Part shown: piece after piece, positions 1 through 9,600 of the stretch
How the letters are laid out: each line of letters opens with the position of its first letter
Position numbering within the stretch: the first letter of the stretch is position 1
NCBI RefSeq assembly: GCF_013369385.1
Contig: NZ_SZTO01000002.1
Coordinates: 124,001 to 188,000 of the forward strand
DNA length: 64,000 nt
Reading direction: 5' to 3'
From: Vibrio sp. 05-20-BW147
GTDB lineage: Bacteria; Pseudomonadota; Gammaproteobacteria; Enterobacterales; Vibrionaceae
Notes under the pieces: model-generated
What the model was told of the DNA's origin: nothing
Databases searched by the model: none
The model's input: the letters and a program-made list of their open reading frames with translations, nothing else
Program-made: the position numbers and the translations under genes

Positions 1-674
1 GTTGGGCGGTCAGTGTTGGTTCCGTTTCTACCACCTTAAGTGCCTATATTGAAAACATCATTCCTTTGAGTAATCCAATTGGTCGAGAAGACGAAGCTTG
101 GTTCCAAGGTTGGACTGTCTTCTACTGGGCATGGTGGATTTCATGGTCACCATTCGTAGGCATGTTTATCGCTCGTGTATCAAAAGGTCGCACCGTTCGT
201 GAGTTTATGACCGCGGTGTTGCTTGTGCCGACCGCAGTAACATTACTTTGGATGTCGGTCTTCGGTGGTTTAGCGATTGACCAAGTGATCAACGGTATTG
301 GTGAGTTAGGTACGCAAGGGCTAACCGATGTGCCACTGGCGATGTTCCAGATGTTTGATCAGCTTCCATATGGCACTTTACTGTCGGTTATTGCTGTGGT
401 GTTGGTGTTGGTGTTCTTTATTACCTCGTCGGATTCAGGTTCATTGGTGATCGATTCCATTACCGCGGGCGGTAAAGTGGATGCACCTGTGCTGCAGCGT
501 GTATTCTGGGCCTTTATGGAAGGCGCGATTGCCGTTGCTTTGCTCTGGGTCGGTGGCACCGAAGCGATACAAGCACTGCAAGCGGGGGCGATTTCTACCG
601 CGCTACCGTTTACGGTGATCCTATTAGCAATGTGTGTTAGTTTGCTTATGGGGATGCGTACTGAAAAGCAGTAA
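1..674 (+). CDS. BCCT family transporter, C-terminal part (5' end outside window)
   Basis: Codons read in frame from base 3, giving about 223 C-terminal residues that end at TAA 672-674. The family moves betaine, choline, carnitine or similar quaternary amines across the inner membrane with Na+ or H+. The Trp-rich stretch near bases 105-150 (GWTVFYWAWWISWSPFVGMF) is the family's conserved TM8 region with the substrate-site tryptophans, followed by the FIARVSKGRTVREF loop. Later hydrophobic segments include FFITSSDSGSLVID. The protein stops soon after the last membrane segment, so it has no long cytosolic regulatory tail, unlike the osmosensors BetP or BetT. Substrate cannot be assigned; osmoprotectant uptake is the usual role in vibrios. 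An intrinsic terminator follows. Confidence 0.93.
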   Translation, partial: WAVSVGSVSTTLSAYIENIIPLSNPIGREDEAWFQGWTVFYWAWWISWSPFVGMFIARVSKGRTVREFMTAVLLVPTAVTLLWMSVFGGLAIDQVINGIGELGTQGLTDVPLAMFQMFDQLPYGTLLSVIAVVLVLVFFITSSDSGSLVIDSITAGGKVDAPVLQRVFWAFMEGAIAVALLWVGGTEAIQALQAGAISTALPFTVILLAMCVSLLMGMRTEKQ

Positions 675-700
675 TGATTCATACTGAGTTCGTTTTAAAA

Positions 701-727
701 GCCAGTCTTTGTTGACTGGCTTTTTAT
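701..727 (+). terminator. Rho-independent terminator of the BCCT gene
   Basis: The arms GCCAGTC (701-707) and GACTGGC (714-720) form a 7-bp stem with a 6-nt loop, followed directly by a T-rich run. Confidence 0.85.
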
Positions 728-874
728 TTGTCGTACGGTATAAAAATGACACTGATAAATGCATGGATAACAAAGGCTTAACGTACTCTGTTTGCTGTAA
801 TAATTAGTGCATCAATAAGGGATTCTGTGTAATATCGCAGGCGAAAATTTGTTCCCCCAACAAGACCTTACGAC

Positions 875-2758
875 ATGAAATTAACCCTGAAACAAAAGCT
901 CATAGGCGCAAGCCTATCGGCGGTAGTGATCATGGCTACCGTTTTGACTTGGCTGTCTGCTGGACAGCTGTTTGATCAAACCCGTAATGGCGTTTACGCT
1001 CGAGCAGAAAGCTTGGGTGTGGCGGCTTCACAAGGCATTTCTGACTGGATTGCGATTCGTAAAGACATTGCTCGCGCGTTTAACGATTACAGTGAAGAAA
1101 GCGATGTGGTGCCGTTTTTGCAGCAAGCGCGTAAAGCCGGCGGATTTGACGACATCTTTTTAGGTACGCCAGCTGGTGATATGTACCGCTCTCATCCAGA
1201 GCGTAATCGCCCTGATTATGATCCTCGTGTTCGCCCTTGGTACAAGGATGCCACAGTCGCAGGCAAACAAATCATTACTACTGCTTATCAAGATGCGATC
1301 ACCAATGCGCTACTGGTGACCATCGCAGAACCGGTCAACCGCGGTGGTAAAATGGTGGGCGTTGTCGGTGCCGACGTTTTGATCGACCAGTTGATCAGTG
1401 ACGTGATTAACCTAGACGCAGGCACCAATGCTTATGCTATGTTGATCGATACCCAAGATGGTACTTTCCTGGCTCATCCGGATAAGAAGCTTGCACTCAA
1501 ACCTATCAATACTTTATTGAAACAATTTACATTGCAAGATATCGAGCGCTCTGCGTCTCAAGGCCATATTGAAGAGGCGACCATCAACGGCAAAGCTAAG
1601 CTTTTCTACTTCACTAAAGTACCTGAAACACCTTGGATGTTCGCGATTGAAATGGACAGAGCAACTGAAGAAGCAAGCCATAGCCAATTATTGCGTGAAA
1701 TGATGATCACCGCAGTGTTGATCACCATCGTGGTGATTGTTGCGGTTTCTTGGTTGGTGGGCTTCTTGTTCCGTGACCTAGGCCGCGTATCTAAAGCACT
1801 CGAAGAGATCGCTTCAGGTGAAGGCGACCTAACGCAACGTCTTGAGCCTCGCAGCGATGACGAAGTGGGCAAGCTGGCGGAAAACTTCAACCGTTTTGTC
1901 GGCAACATGCACACAATGGTGAGCAAGTTGAGTGCCGTGTCAGCTTCGTTGTCTGAGCAGGCGAAAACCACAGCAATGCGTGCAGAAGAGCGCAGTCAGC
2001 GCATTTCTCATCAGCAAGATGAGATCAACATGGTCGCGACGGCAGTGAATGAAATGGCAGCCGCAACCCAAGAGATCGCGGGCAATGCCGACCACACGGC
2101 GCAAAATGCGGAAGAAGCGGTTTCTGCCTGTGTTCATGGCTCTGAGCAAGTGACACAGACACAAGGTTCGATCCAAAACTTGGCAAAAGAAGTGCAAGTG
2201 GCGACCAATGTTATCCAAGAGTTGGAAGCACACGGTAATGCCATCAACACCATTCTTTCTACCATTCAAGGGATTGCTGAGCAGACCAACTTACTTGCAC
2301 TGAACGCAGCGATTGAAGCGGCGCGTGCGGGTGAGCAAGGTCGTGGTTTCGCCGTGGTGGCCGATGAAGTTCGCGTGCTAAGTCAACGTACCCATGCGTC
2401 GACCAAAGAAATCCAACACACGATTGAAATGCTGCAAGGTACAACCGTTCAAGCGGTGGGCATTATGGACGACAGCCGTCAGCTTGCGGGCACCAGCGTT
2501 GATGATGCGAACTCTGCAGCGGTAAGCTTGACGCAAATCCACACCGCCGTTGAGCGTATCAGTGATATGGCAACGCAAATCGCGTCAGCAGCAGAAGAGC
2601 AGGCCTCTGTTACCACCGAGATCACGCGTAATACCGAAGGGATCCGCGACGTCTCAAACGAGCTCGCGTACGAAGCGCAGCAAGCGGCTTCTCAAGCTGC
2701 GATGCTTTCTGAGCTCTCACACGAGCTGGAACAGGAAATCCGACGCTTCAAACTGTAA
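875..2758 (+). CDS. Methyl-accepting chemotaxis protein with amino-acid-type dCache domain
   Basis: This is an inner-membrane chemoreceptor that signals to CheA/CheW. There is a TM segment at about residues 10-30, a periplasmic dCache domain at about 35-265, a second TM at 277-298, HAMP at about 299-352 and a long cytoplasmic coiled coil. The coiled coil carries the conserved hairpin tip ([20 protein letters not shown], then [14 protein letters not shown]). The dCache domain has Y115, R120, W122, Y123, Y138, D140 and D167. Their spacing (0, 5, 7, 8, 23, 25, 52) is that of the published amino-acid-binding dCache_1AA motif, so the ligand is probably an amino acid (inference). The C-terminus lacks a CheR-tethering pentapeptide. 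The gene is monocistronic, with a terminator after it. Confidence 0.96.
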   Translation: MKLTLKQKLIGASLSAVVIMATVLTWLSAGQLFDQTRNGVYARAESLGVAASQGISDWIAIRKDIARAFNDYSEESDVVPFLQQARKAGGFDDIFLGTPAGDMYRSHPERNRPDYDPRVRPWYKDATVAGKQIITTAYQDAITNALLVTIAEPVNRGGKMVGVVGADVLIDQLISDVINLDAGTNAYAMLIDTQDGTFLAHPDKKLALKPINTLLKQFTLQDIERSASQGHIEEATINGKAKLFYFTKVPETPWMFAIEMDRATEEASHSQLLREMMITAVLITIVVIVAVSWLVGFLFRDLGRVSKALEEIASGEGDLTQRLEPRSDDEVGKLAENFNRFVGNMHTMVSKLSAVSASLSEQAKTTAMRAEERSQRISHQQDEINMVATAVNEMAAATQEIAGNADHTAQNAEEAVSACVHGSEQVTQTQGSIQNLAKEVQVATNVIQELEAHGNAINTILSTIQGIAEQTNLLALNAAIEAARAGEQGRGFAVVADEVRVLSQRTHASTKEIQHTIEMLQGTTVQAVGIMDDSRQLAGTSVDDANSAAVSLTQIHTAVERISDMATQIASAAEEQASVTTEITRNTEGIRDVSNELAYEAQQAASQAAMLSELSHELEQEIRRFKL

Positions 2759-2780
2759 GCCCTGTTTTTTACACACCAAA

Positions 2781-2810
2781 AAGGAGCTGGTCATTCAGCT
2801 CCTTTTTTAT
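2781..2810 (+). terminator. Rho-independent terminator of the chemoreceptor gene
   Basis: The arms AAGGAGCTG (2781-2789) and CAGCTCCTT (2796-2804) are perfect complements and run into a T tract. Confidence 0.88.
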
Positions 2811-2871
2811 GCTCGAAACTTGAGGATTGTTCTACGCTCTTGGCAATCGCTGTTCTTGGTTTTTGCCTTGG

Positions 2872-3588
2872 CTATCGCCACAGCTCCGAAACAGGCGTTT
2901 GCAAGGAAAAATGATGGGCGATCTGTGCCTGGAATAGCTCGGCGGTGGCAATGGCATCGGTGAGTGCATGGTGCGCGGAATAATCGGGTAGGCCATAGCG
3001 ACGACGACTTTGGGCTAAACGGACTGAAGGAAGCGATTTCCCTTTGAGTCGATTCAGCCAGCCACCAAATTGCTGTTTTGCCCACTGGCTTTCAATTTCC
3101 ATGGTGTCGATCAGGGGAAATTCAATGCCTTCATTGATTCGCTTACGTAACGCGCTATCAAAAAATGGTCGCTCAATATGTTGGTAGTGGACCACCACCA
3201 CTTTACCCGCAAGGCAATCAAGCACTTCATCCAATACGTCGATTAAGTCAGGCGCGCGCTGAACTTTGCTGTGCGTAATACCATGAATGACGACGGACTC
3301 TTCATGCAACTGGTTTTCCGGTTTGACTGTCCAATAGCGTGCTTGTTGCAGCCGTATTCGGTGTAAATCAAAGGGTACCAGCCCAATGGAAAGAATATCG
3401 TGTTGATTGGGATTTAAGCCGGTGGTTTCAAAGTCTAAGGCCACCAGTGGTGTTGAGCGTATCACTGTCTCGCCCGAGACGGGCGGTGATTGATAAAATC
3501 GGCGCAAGCGCGCATCGGCAACTCGCTGCTGCTTTTGCAGGAATTTGTGCTGCCATTCAAGCTTGGTGGGTTTGAGTAAAGAGATCAT
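2872..3588 (-). CDS. 3'-5' exonuclease, DnaQ/DEDDh superfamily
   Basis: 238 residues. Exo I is VALDFETTGLN (residues about 48-58, catalytic D and E). Exo II lies around VVVHYQHIERPFFD. Exo III is HHALTDAIATAELF with the His and Asp of the DEDDh type. The family removes nucleotides from 3' ends of DNA or RNA using two metal ions. It is not the polymerase III epsilon subunit: it has an N-terminal helical extension and lacks a recognisable clamp or polymerase-binding tail. It starts 3 bases after the stop of the CNB-CBS-nucleotidyltransferase gene, so the two are almost surely one transcript. This pairing suggests a shared pathway whose substrate is unknown. Confidence 0.92.
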   Translation of the reverse strand: MISLLKPTKLEWQHKFLQKQQRVADARLRRFYQSPPVSGETVIRSTPLVALDFETTGLNPNQHDILSIGLVPFDLHRIRLQQARYWTVKPENQLHEESVVIHGITHSKVQRAPDLIDVLDEVLDCLAGKVVVVHYQHIERPFFDSALRKRINEGIEFPLIDTMEIESQWAKQQFGGWLNRLKGKSLPSVRLAQSRRRYGLPDYSAHHALTDAIATAELFQAQIAHHFSLQTPVSELWR

Positions 3589-3591
3589 AAG

Positions 3592-5469
3592 CTACTTAAA
3601 ATGGCTGGAGGCTTGGTAACGAAACTTCAGGAAATTCTGCGCGTTACTCAAAATCTGAAACGCATCTTTTAACGTTCGGCGTTCAAAGTCGGACAGATTT
3701 TCAGGCTCAATGTTGTTGTCGGGTTCATTGTCATTTGCCACATCAATAGCTTGATGGCGGATCCGAACCATGGAGATAAACTCCAAGGCATCTTTAAGAT
3801 TTTGTGCTCGGCCAGTTGGCAAGATCCCTGACTCGATAATGTCATCAAGACGTTCAAAGGAGTTTTTCGCCGTTGAACCAACGGCGAGCGCGTGCACACG
3901 AATCAAATCGGCCAAAGGTGCGGTACCTCGACGTTTTAAGTTGATCGAGTTGTTATGTCGACCGTCTTTTTCCATCACAAAATCTTTGAAAAATCCCAAC
4001 GGCGGTGTGCGATTCAAGGCGTTTCTGGCTAAACAAGCCAGAAAGCGTGGATTGCCTTTGGCACGTTTGACGACAAATTCGGTCAGTTGGTCTGCCCATG
4101 CGACTTGGCCGGACACACCATCAAGATCAAAGAAAATCGACGCGTTGAGCAGCGCTTTAGGATTAGGGGCGTCAATCCAATCGGCAAAGCAATCTCGCCA
4201 TTGCGCCTTGGTCATACGCCAGATCGGGTTGGTGGCCATAATATCGCCGGTGCAATATTGATAACCGCATTCATTGAGCGCATCGCAGACGATATGAGCC
4301 AGTTGTTCAAAGTATGGGCCGTGCACGCTTTCTTGATAGCTGTTATCCAAAATAATCGCGTTATCTTGATCGGTCACCAGCAGTTGCTCGTCCCGTCCCA
4401 TCGAACCCAACGCCAAAAAACAGTACCGGATGGGAGGGGGGCCCAGTTCTTCTTCGGCGAGTTCGATAATGCGCTGCTTAAAACTGCGGCCAATTACCGA
4501 CATCGCACTGCCGACCATGTGAGAGTTGGCATCCTCGTTGACCAAGCGAACAAAGCTGGCTTTGACCTCTTGAGCGAGTTGTGCCAACTCATCAAAGCTT
4601 TGCTGTTGAAATATCCGGCTGACGAGCAGCAAAGAGTTTTGCGATTCATAACGGACAATGTCAGTCGCTTCAATAACGCCCAGCAGTGTCGTACCTTGCA
4701 CAATCGGTAAGTGGTGGACATTGTGGCGTAGCATGGTCAACATCGCTTCATAGACGTAGGCATTGTGATCCAATCGAATCACCTGTGGTGTCATGACTGA
4801 TGCCACGGGCTCGTTGGGGGATTTACCTTGAGCCAAAACACGAGTGCACAAATCTCGGTCAGTCACAATGCCTGCGATAGGATCTTGGTTTTCTTCATCG
4901 GGTGTTTGCAACACCAAAAGCGAAGAGACTTGTTCATCGGCCATTCTTTGCGCAGCGGTTTGAATGGTGGCACGGGCGTGAATGGTTTGGGCGGTCCGAG
5001 TGAGCAGGGTGCGCACTTTGGAGGTAGTAAGATCATTGGCCTCATTTACCCCTTTCACTGCTTGGCGAAGCCGTGTGGTTTGTTCCACTTCCACAAAGTC
5101 AGCAAAGCAATCGTGCTGTTCATACAACTGCTGAAATATCGCTTCAGGAATGGTGTACACCAAGCAATCTTTGATTGCCGTTACGGGGAAGCGCACGCGG
5201 TTGTTGGTCAGCAGACCCATTTGTCCAAACAGCGCCCCTTCATCGAGTCGGTTATAGAGTTCACCATTTCTTCGATACACTTCCACTATACCGCTTCTGA
5301 CTAGAAACAGTTCGTGGATCTCGTCACCCGCGTTAATGATGGGGGTTTGGCTGCGGTAGTAGCCAATCTCGATGTGATGGGCGACGTGCTCCAATGTTTC
5401 ATGAGGCAGTTCGCTGAAGGGCGAGTGAAGGGAAAGAAAGTGAAGAATATCGCTTAGTTCTGCTTCCAT
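3592..5469 (-). CDS. CNB + CBS pair + DUF294 putative nucleotidyltransferase
   Basis: 625 residues from ATG 5469; a TTG six bases upstream is less likely because an AAGG ribosome site sits 7 bases before the ATG. Order: a cyclic-nucleotide-binding-like domain (about 10-130), two CBS motifs (about 160-285) and a DUF294 nucleotidyltransferase domain with the signature GSMGRDEQLLVTDQDNAI, whose G-S and DxD pattern is that of Pol-beta-type enzymes such as GlnD and GlnE. A C-terminal DUF294 helical domain follows. In the CNB cassette the usual Glu is replaced (GALFGQMGLL), so cAMP binding is doubtful. The target of the transferase is unknown. It is cotranscribed with the exonuclease gene. Confidence 0.92.
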   Translation of the reverse strand: MEAELSDILHFLSLHSPFSELPHETLEHVAHHIEIGYYRSQTPIINAGDEIHELFLVRSGIVEVYRRNGELYNRLDEGALFGQMGLLTNNRVRFPVTAIKDCLVYTIPEAIFQQLYEQHDCFADFVEVEQTTRLRQAVKGVNEANDLTTSKVRTLLTRTAQTIHARATIQTAAQRMADEQVSSLLVLQTPDEENQDPIAGIVTDRDLCTRVLAQGKSPNEPVASVMTPQVIRLDHNAYVYEAMLTMLRHNVHHLPIVQGTTLLGVIEATDIVRYESQNSLLLVSRIFQQQSFDELAQLAQEVKASFVRLVNEDANSHMVGSAMSVIGRSFKQRIIELAEEELGPPPIRYCFLALGSMGRDEQLLVTDQDNAIILDNSYQESVHGPYFEQLAHIVCDALNECGYQYCTGDIMATNPIWRMTKAQWRDCFADWIDAPNPKALLNASIFFDLDGVSGQVAWADQLTEFVVKRAKGNPRFLACLARNALNRTPPLGFFKDFVMEKDGRHNNSINLKRRGTAPLADLIRVHALAVGSTAKNSFERLDDIIESGILPTGRAQNLKDALEFISMVRIRHQAIDVANDNEPDNNIEPENLSDFERRTLKDAFQILSNAQNFLKFRYQASSHFK

Positions 5470-5654
5470 AATCAAACCTTTTGGGTTTTGAGCCTATGGT
5501 GACCCGTTGTTCGCGTAAGCGCACCATGGTAACGCAATTGTGCTTTGAGCTAAATGCGAGAGACGAAATTTATCGGAAAATGAGCCACTTCGCGTATTTC
5601 ACTCCAGTTTTCGTCTACCCTTATCTTAGGATAAACGCCACAGGAAGAGGTCTC

Positions 5655-6287
5655 ATGCTAAGACGCAGTTGTTTTTTGTTGCCATTGCTCGTTTCAATGC
5701 CGTGTTTAGCTGAAAAGATGGAAGCCCCATCCCCAATTGATGCGGCCTATAAGAGTGTGGCATTGTGGGTTGGTTCTGGAACCACGAATCAAGATTGGCT
5801 CGAAGGTTCAAACGCCTCTTTTTTTGAAGTGGAAGGTCTGCATCGTTACTCTTCAAATGTGCTGGTAAGCATCAATTACTCGGCACAATTTTTTCATCCA
5901 GAGAGTTACACCATCAGGTTGGATCGGGCGCTGATCTCAGCAGGATATCGTTATGCTCTGCATGAACAGCTTGATATTTATGCTTTTTATGGCTTGGGCG
6001 GCTTTCGCGAAGAGGAGCGACAAAATAAGACCGATACCAAACTTAACTCGGAAAAGGGCATGTTAACGGGCGGCAAAGTGGGTTTTTATTATTTCGCGAC
6101 GGATAAACTCAGTGTTCAGGTCGAAGGCGAGTTTACACGGACAGATTGGGTCGATGAAGATAATGCCAAGTTATCGGTTGCTTATCAGTGGGGCAAGCGA
6201 TTCGGCTGTAGCGCCTTTTACAAGTATCGGGATGCAGGCAAAAACTACATCAATGAAGCGGGCATTTCCCTTAAGTGGGTCTATTAG
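5655..6287 (+). CDS. Outer-membrane beta-barrel protein, unknown role
   Basis: 210 residues from ATG 5655, with an AGGAAGAGG ribosome site at 5642-5650. The open frame continues upstream to 5481, but the Met at 5655 begins a clear Sec signal peptide (MLRRSCFLLPLLVSMPCLAE, cleavage after about residue 19). The mature part alternates polar and aromatic residues as in transmembrane strands (for example VEGLHRYSSNVLVSINYSAQ, then GYRYALHEQLDIYAFYGLG) and ends with an aromatic residue (SLKWVY), the usual C-terminal barrel signal. It looks like an 8-stranded OmpA/OmpW-size porin-like barrel. No specific family is recognised. It shares a bidirectional terminator with aspC. Confidence 0.8.
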   Translation: MLRRSCFLLPLLVSMPCLAEKMEAPSPIDAAYKSVALWVGSGTTNQDWLEGSNASFFEVEGLHRYSSNVLVSINYSAQFFHPESYTIRLDRALISAGYRYALHEQLDIYAFYGLGGFREEERQNKTDTKLNSEKGMLTGGKVGFYYFATDKLSVQVEGEFTRTDWVDEDNAKLSVAYQWGKRFGCSAFYKYRDAGKNYINEAGISLKWVY

Positions 6288-6302
6288 CGTAAGCGTTCAC
6301 AA

Positions 6303-6334
6303 ACAAAAAAGGCCGTTTGAACGGCCTTTTTATC
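6303..6334. terminator. Bidirectional intrinsic terminator
   Basis: AAAAAAGGCCGT (6305-6316) pairs with ACGGCCTTTTT (6321-6331). A and T runs on both sides serve the convergent barrel gene and aspC. Confidence 0.85.
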
Positions 6335-6347
6335 ATCATCTTGCGAA

Positions 6348-7538
6348 TTACAGTACCGCAGCGATGGCTTTGCAAAGCGGACCCATGTTGGATTTGGTCA
6401 TGCCCGCAACGCTGATGCGACCCGAACCGACGATGTAGATCGCAAACTCTTCTTTTAGACGAGCTACCTGATCTTTGTTCAAACCAGAGAAAGAGAACAT
6501 GCCGTTTTGACGCTCGATAAAGCTAAAGTCAGCAGCAACGCCTTCTTCTTTCAGTGTCGCAACAAAAAGCTCGCGCATCTCTTGGATGCGATCACGCATC
6601 TCAGCCACTTCCGCTTCCCATTCCGCGCGAAGCGCTTCATCGTTGAGAATGTATGTAACCACAGCACTACCGTGCGCTGGTGGGTTTGAGTAGATAGAGC
6701 GAATGATCGCTTTCACTTGTGAGAATGCCGTTTCGGCAACGCCTTGGCTTTCTGCCACTAATGTGAATGCACCGACACGCTCGTTGTACAGACCAAAGTT
6801 TTTCGAGAATGAGCTTGCTACAAGGATCTCTTTGTTGAATTTAGCGAAGGTACGTAGACCTTGTGCATCTTCTTCAACACCTTTCGCGAAACCTTGGTAG
6901 GCAAAGTCAAATAGCGGCAGTAGGCCTTTGTCGGCAACCAATTTAGCGAGCGCTTCCCACTCTTGTGCCGTTGGGTCGATGCCTGTTGGGTTATGGCAAC
7001 ATCCGTGCAGCAGTACCACATCACCAGCGGCAGCTTTTTCAAGGTCGGCCAGCATAGCGGCAAAGTCTTTGTCTTTGGTTTCTGGGTTATAGTAAGCGTA
7101 CTCAACCGTTTCTAGGCCTGCTGCGCGGAACACACCATGGTGGTTAGCCCAAGTTGGGTTGCTGATCCAGATTTTTACATCGCCAAGTTGGCGTTTGATG
7201 AATTCGCCTGCAACGCGCAGTGCGCCAGTACCGCCAGGTGCTTGTGCTGTTTTTGCACGTTGCGCATTGATTAGCTCAGCATCTGCACCAAACAGCAGTT
7301 TTTGAACCGCTAATGCGTATTCTGCTGTTCCTTCGATGGTTAGGTAAGATTTGGTTTTTTCGGTTTCAACAAGCGCTGCTTCCGCTTTCTTTACCGTAGC
7401 AAGAACAGGCGTTTCACCTTGTTCTGTTTTGTAGATACCCACGCCAAGGTTAATTTTCTCTGCGCGAGGGTCTTTTTTGAATTCTTCAGTTAGGCCAAGA
7501 ATCGGGTCCGCGGGAGCGGCAACTACTTTTTCAAACAT
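6348..7538 (-). CDS. aspC: Aspartate/aromatic amino acid aminotransferase
   Basis: 396 residues from ATG 7538 ([16 protein letters not shown], which lines up with the E. coli AspC start). An in-frame ATG three codons earlier is unlikely because GGATGAAG would serve the internal one. It transfers the amino group between aspartate and 2-oxoglutarate (and aromatic acids) using PLP. The PLP lysine lies in [14 protein letters not shown], and the substrate-carboxylate Arg in GRISVAGM near the C-terminus. Length matches the family. It stands alone between terminators, facing the barrel gene. Confidence 0.97.
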   Translation of the reverse strand: MFEKVVAAPADPILGLTEEFKKDPRAEKINLGVGIYKTEQGETPVLATVKKAEAALVETEKTKSYLTIEGTAEYALAVQKLLFGADAELINAQRAKTAQAPGGTGALRVAGEFIKRQLGDVKIWISNPTWANHHGVFRAAGLETVEYAYYNPETKDKDFAAMLADLEKAAAGDVVLLHGCCHNPTGIDPTAQEWEALAKLVADKGLLPLFDFAYQGFAKGVEEDAQGLRTFAKFNKEILVASSFSKNFGLYNERVGAFTLVAESQGVAETAFSQVKAIIRSIYSNPPAHGSAVVTYILNDEALRAEWEAEVAEMRDRIQEMRELFVATLKEEGVAADFSFIERQNGMFSFSGLNKDQVARLKEEFAIYIVGSGRISVAGMTKSNMGPLCKAIAAVL

Positions 7539-7795
7539 AATCTTCATCCATGTTAAATCGAAGGGGGTAGGTCTGTTTATGTTTCAGGGCCCAGCGAGAC
7601 CATGAAACATAATCAGGCATTCACACAACAGCATTAAGCCTAACCGATAAATGTCGCGTGCGTCCGATTCTCACTCGTCGCAACCGTCTATTTATACCTT
7701 TCACACATAGTAGACACAACAGTTTGTAAGTAGAAAAGTTAAAAAAAATTTGATTTGAAACAGAAGTGCTAATGAATTGCGAGTTTTGCTAATAA
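7539..7795. other. Intergenic region upstream of aspC
   Basis: No ORF with a credible ribosome site is seen here. The aspC promoter must lie in this stretch, which is AT-rich around 7690-7790. I could not pick a defined operator. Confidence 0.5.
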
Positions 7796-7829
7796 AACAC
7801 CCCAAAACCGCGTAGGAAATTGGGGTGTT
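7796..7829 (-). terminator. Intrinsic terminator of the HD-GYP gene
   Basis: The arms AACACCCCAA (7796-7805) and TTGGGGTGTT (7820-7829) form a perfect 10-bp stem. On the minus strand a short T run follows. Confidence 0.8.
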
Positions 7830-7846
7830 AACATGATGTTAGAGGT

Positions 7847-9301
7847 CTAATGAGTTGTGGAGTCTTGATATTGTGCTGCAATACGACAAAACTGTGCTTC
7901 TACCGCTAAAAAGGCGTCGACCACCTGAGGGTCAAAATGCTTTCCTTTGCCATCAAGAATGATCTCTTTGGCTTTATCATGACTAAATGCAGGTTTGTAT
8001 ACACGCTTAGAAATCAGCGCATCGTAGACGTCGGCGAGCGCCATTAATCGCCCAGATAATGGAATCGCTTCGCCAGCCAGTTGATTGGGATAACCAGAAC
8101 CGTCCCATTTTTCATGGTGAGAGAGGGATATCTCTTTAGCCACTCGTAAAAAAGAACTAGAGCCCATGCGTTTTTCAGCAATCGAGAGGGCATCAGCGCC
8201 AATTTGCGGGTGACCTTTCATGATGTCGAATTCTTCGTCAGTTAATTTGCCAGGCTTGAGTAGCACACTGTCTGGGATACCGACTTTTCCTACATCGTGA
8301 AGGGGGGCGGATTTATAGAGTAAATCGATGTAAGTTGGCGTCAGCAGAGAAACGTGTTGTGGGTCTTGGGCTAAATGCTCTGCCAATGCCTTAACGTATT
8401 CCTGCGTGCGAATAATGTGGGCACCCGTTTCGTTGTCGCGCGATTCGGCGAGCGCAGCGAGACTGACGATGGCCACATCTCGAGTGGTTTTTACCTCATC
8501 TTGCGACGCTTGTAAGCTATCCAACATTTTGTTGGTGAGCGCCGCCATTGAACCCAATTCATCATGCTCGAAAACGGCAAGGCGGCATCCTATTGCACCA
8601 TTGGTCACTTCTTGTAGGGAATGCTCTTGTCGCAACAAAATCTTTTTCATGAGTTTCGACCACAAGAGAAGAATGGCTAGGACATACCCACCAAGTACTA
8701 CGCCTAAATAGATGAACTCTTTAATGATGCTGATCTTGCCACTGCCATCGAGTAATCTCTCTGGGTTGTGCTCCAGCCAAAAAATGTCTTTCACCGCCAC
8801 CATGGTCAGCATGGTGGTCAACGCGATGATAAGTAGCGTCATCATCAAAATGAGCTGTTTGATAATCGATTGTCGCTCGCCACTCAGGGTATCTTGGCGG
8901 GTGGTATTTTCCTCAAGAAGCTCAAAGCGAAGTAATTTGGCTTTGAGTTGCAGGATCAGTCCAGTAAAAAAGCCAAACAACGTCATACCAAACAGCACTT
9001 TTAAGTTGCTATCAATGGTGAAGTCATATTGGCTGTTGTAGTAGTAGGCAAGAGGTAAGCTGCCGATAAAAAACAACACGGTATCGAGCTGCGCGTGTTT
9101 TTGCTCGCGGATCCATCGGTGTTGAGCAAAGAAAAAGTGTCGTACTGCAAAGACAGCAAGAAAAGTAATAGAAACGTGCACCAGCACTTCTAGCGGTGAC
9201 AGCGTTGCCAGCATAGGACAAACGCGACCGCCATAAGTACCAAAAACGATGGCAGCAAGCGCATAGAGTTTGAAAGTTAATGGCGCGTTGTAATGAGACA
9301 T
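7847..9301 (-). CDS. Membrane-bound HD-GYP domain protein (c-di-GMP phosphodiesterase family)
   Basis: 484 residues from ATG 9301, chosen because AAGGG lies 8 bases upstream; the frame is open further but without a ribosome site. The N-terminal half has about five to six hydrophobic segments (residues about 10-230), followed by a HAMP-like linker. The C-terminal HD-GYP domain carries ETGAHIIRTQEY, the HD pair in PLHDVGKVGIPD, and HHEKWDGSGYPNQLAGEAIP with an intact GYP-type loop. All HD-GYP metal ligands that I can place are present, so c-di-GMP hydrolysis to GMP is expected. The gene is monocistronic and its membrane signal is unknown. Confidence 0.93.
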   Translation of the reverse strand: MSHYNAPLTFKLYALAAIVFGTYGGRVCPMLATLSPLEVLVHVSITFLAVFAVRHFFFAQHRWIREQKHAQLDTVLFFIGSLPLAYYYNSQYDFTIDSNLKVLFGMTLFGFFTGLILQLKAKLLRFELLEENTTRQDTLSGERQSIIKQLILMMTLLIIALTTMLTMVAVKDIFWLEHNPERLLDGSGKISIIKEFIYLGVVLGGYVLAILLLWSKLMKKILLRQEHSLQEVTNGAIGCRLAVFEHDELGSMAALTNKMLDSLQASQDEVKTTRDVAIVSLAALAESRDNETGAHIIRTQEYVKALAEHLAQDPQHVSLLTPTYIDLLYKSAPLHDVGKVGIPDSVLLKPGKLTDEEFDIMKGHPQIGADALSIAEKRMGSSSFLRVAKEISLSHHEKWDGSGYPNQLAGEAIPLSGRLMALADVYDALISKRVYKPAFSHDKAKEIILDGKGKHFDPQVVDAFLAVEAQFCRIAAQYQDSTTH

Positions 9302-9546
9302 TGTGTAAGCCCTTGTTATTATCATTCGCAGCAAATGCGACTTGGCCAATTCTCTGCTTGATTGAACCTTCAGCATTACGCTGATTGTTCTAAGAAAAGA
9401 ACCTTCTTCTCACTTTAGTGTAGAAGAGTGCCTCGCATCAGCTTGGAATATTCAAGCAAGCAAAAGCATTCTTGTTGCAAATAAAAGACCGAGCATTCTA
9501 TGTTCTCATTGCAATAAAGGATACATTTTTACAACGAAAAATAAAA

Positions 9547-9576
9547 AAAGCACCGACGATCATTCGGTGCTTTATT
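9547..9576 (-). terminator. Intrinsic terminator of the 9601-9900 gene
   Basis: The arms AAAGCACCGA (9547-9556) and TCGGTGCTTT (9564-9573) form the stem. On the minus strand the stem runs into a T7 tract. Confidence 0.85.
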
Positions 9577-9600
9577 CATTAGGTGATGTATCGAAAGCGT

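Noticed and set aside
4087-4710. 207-residue plus-strand open frame inside the CNB-CBS-nucleotidyltransferase gene
   Set aside because: It lies antisense to a gene with clear domains, has no ribosome site and its product has no recognisable motif.
6112-6438. 108-residue open frame overlapping the barrel gene end
   Set aside because: It runs out of frame across a terminator and into aspC, without a ribosome site.
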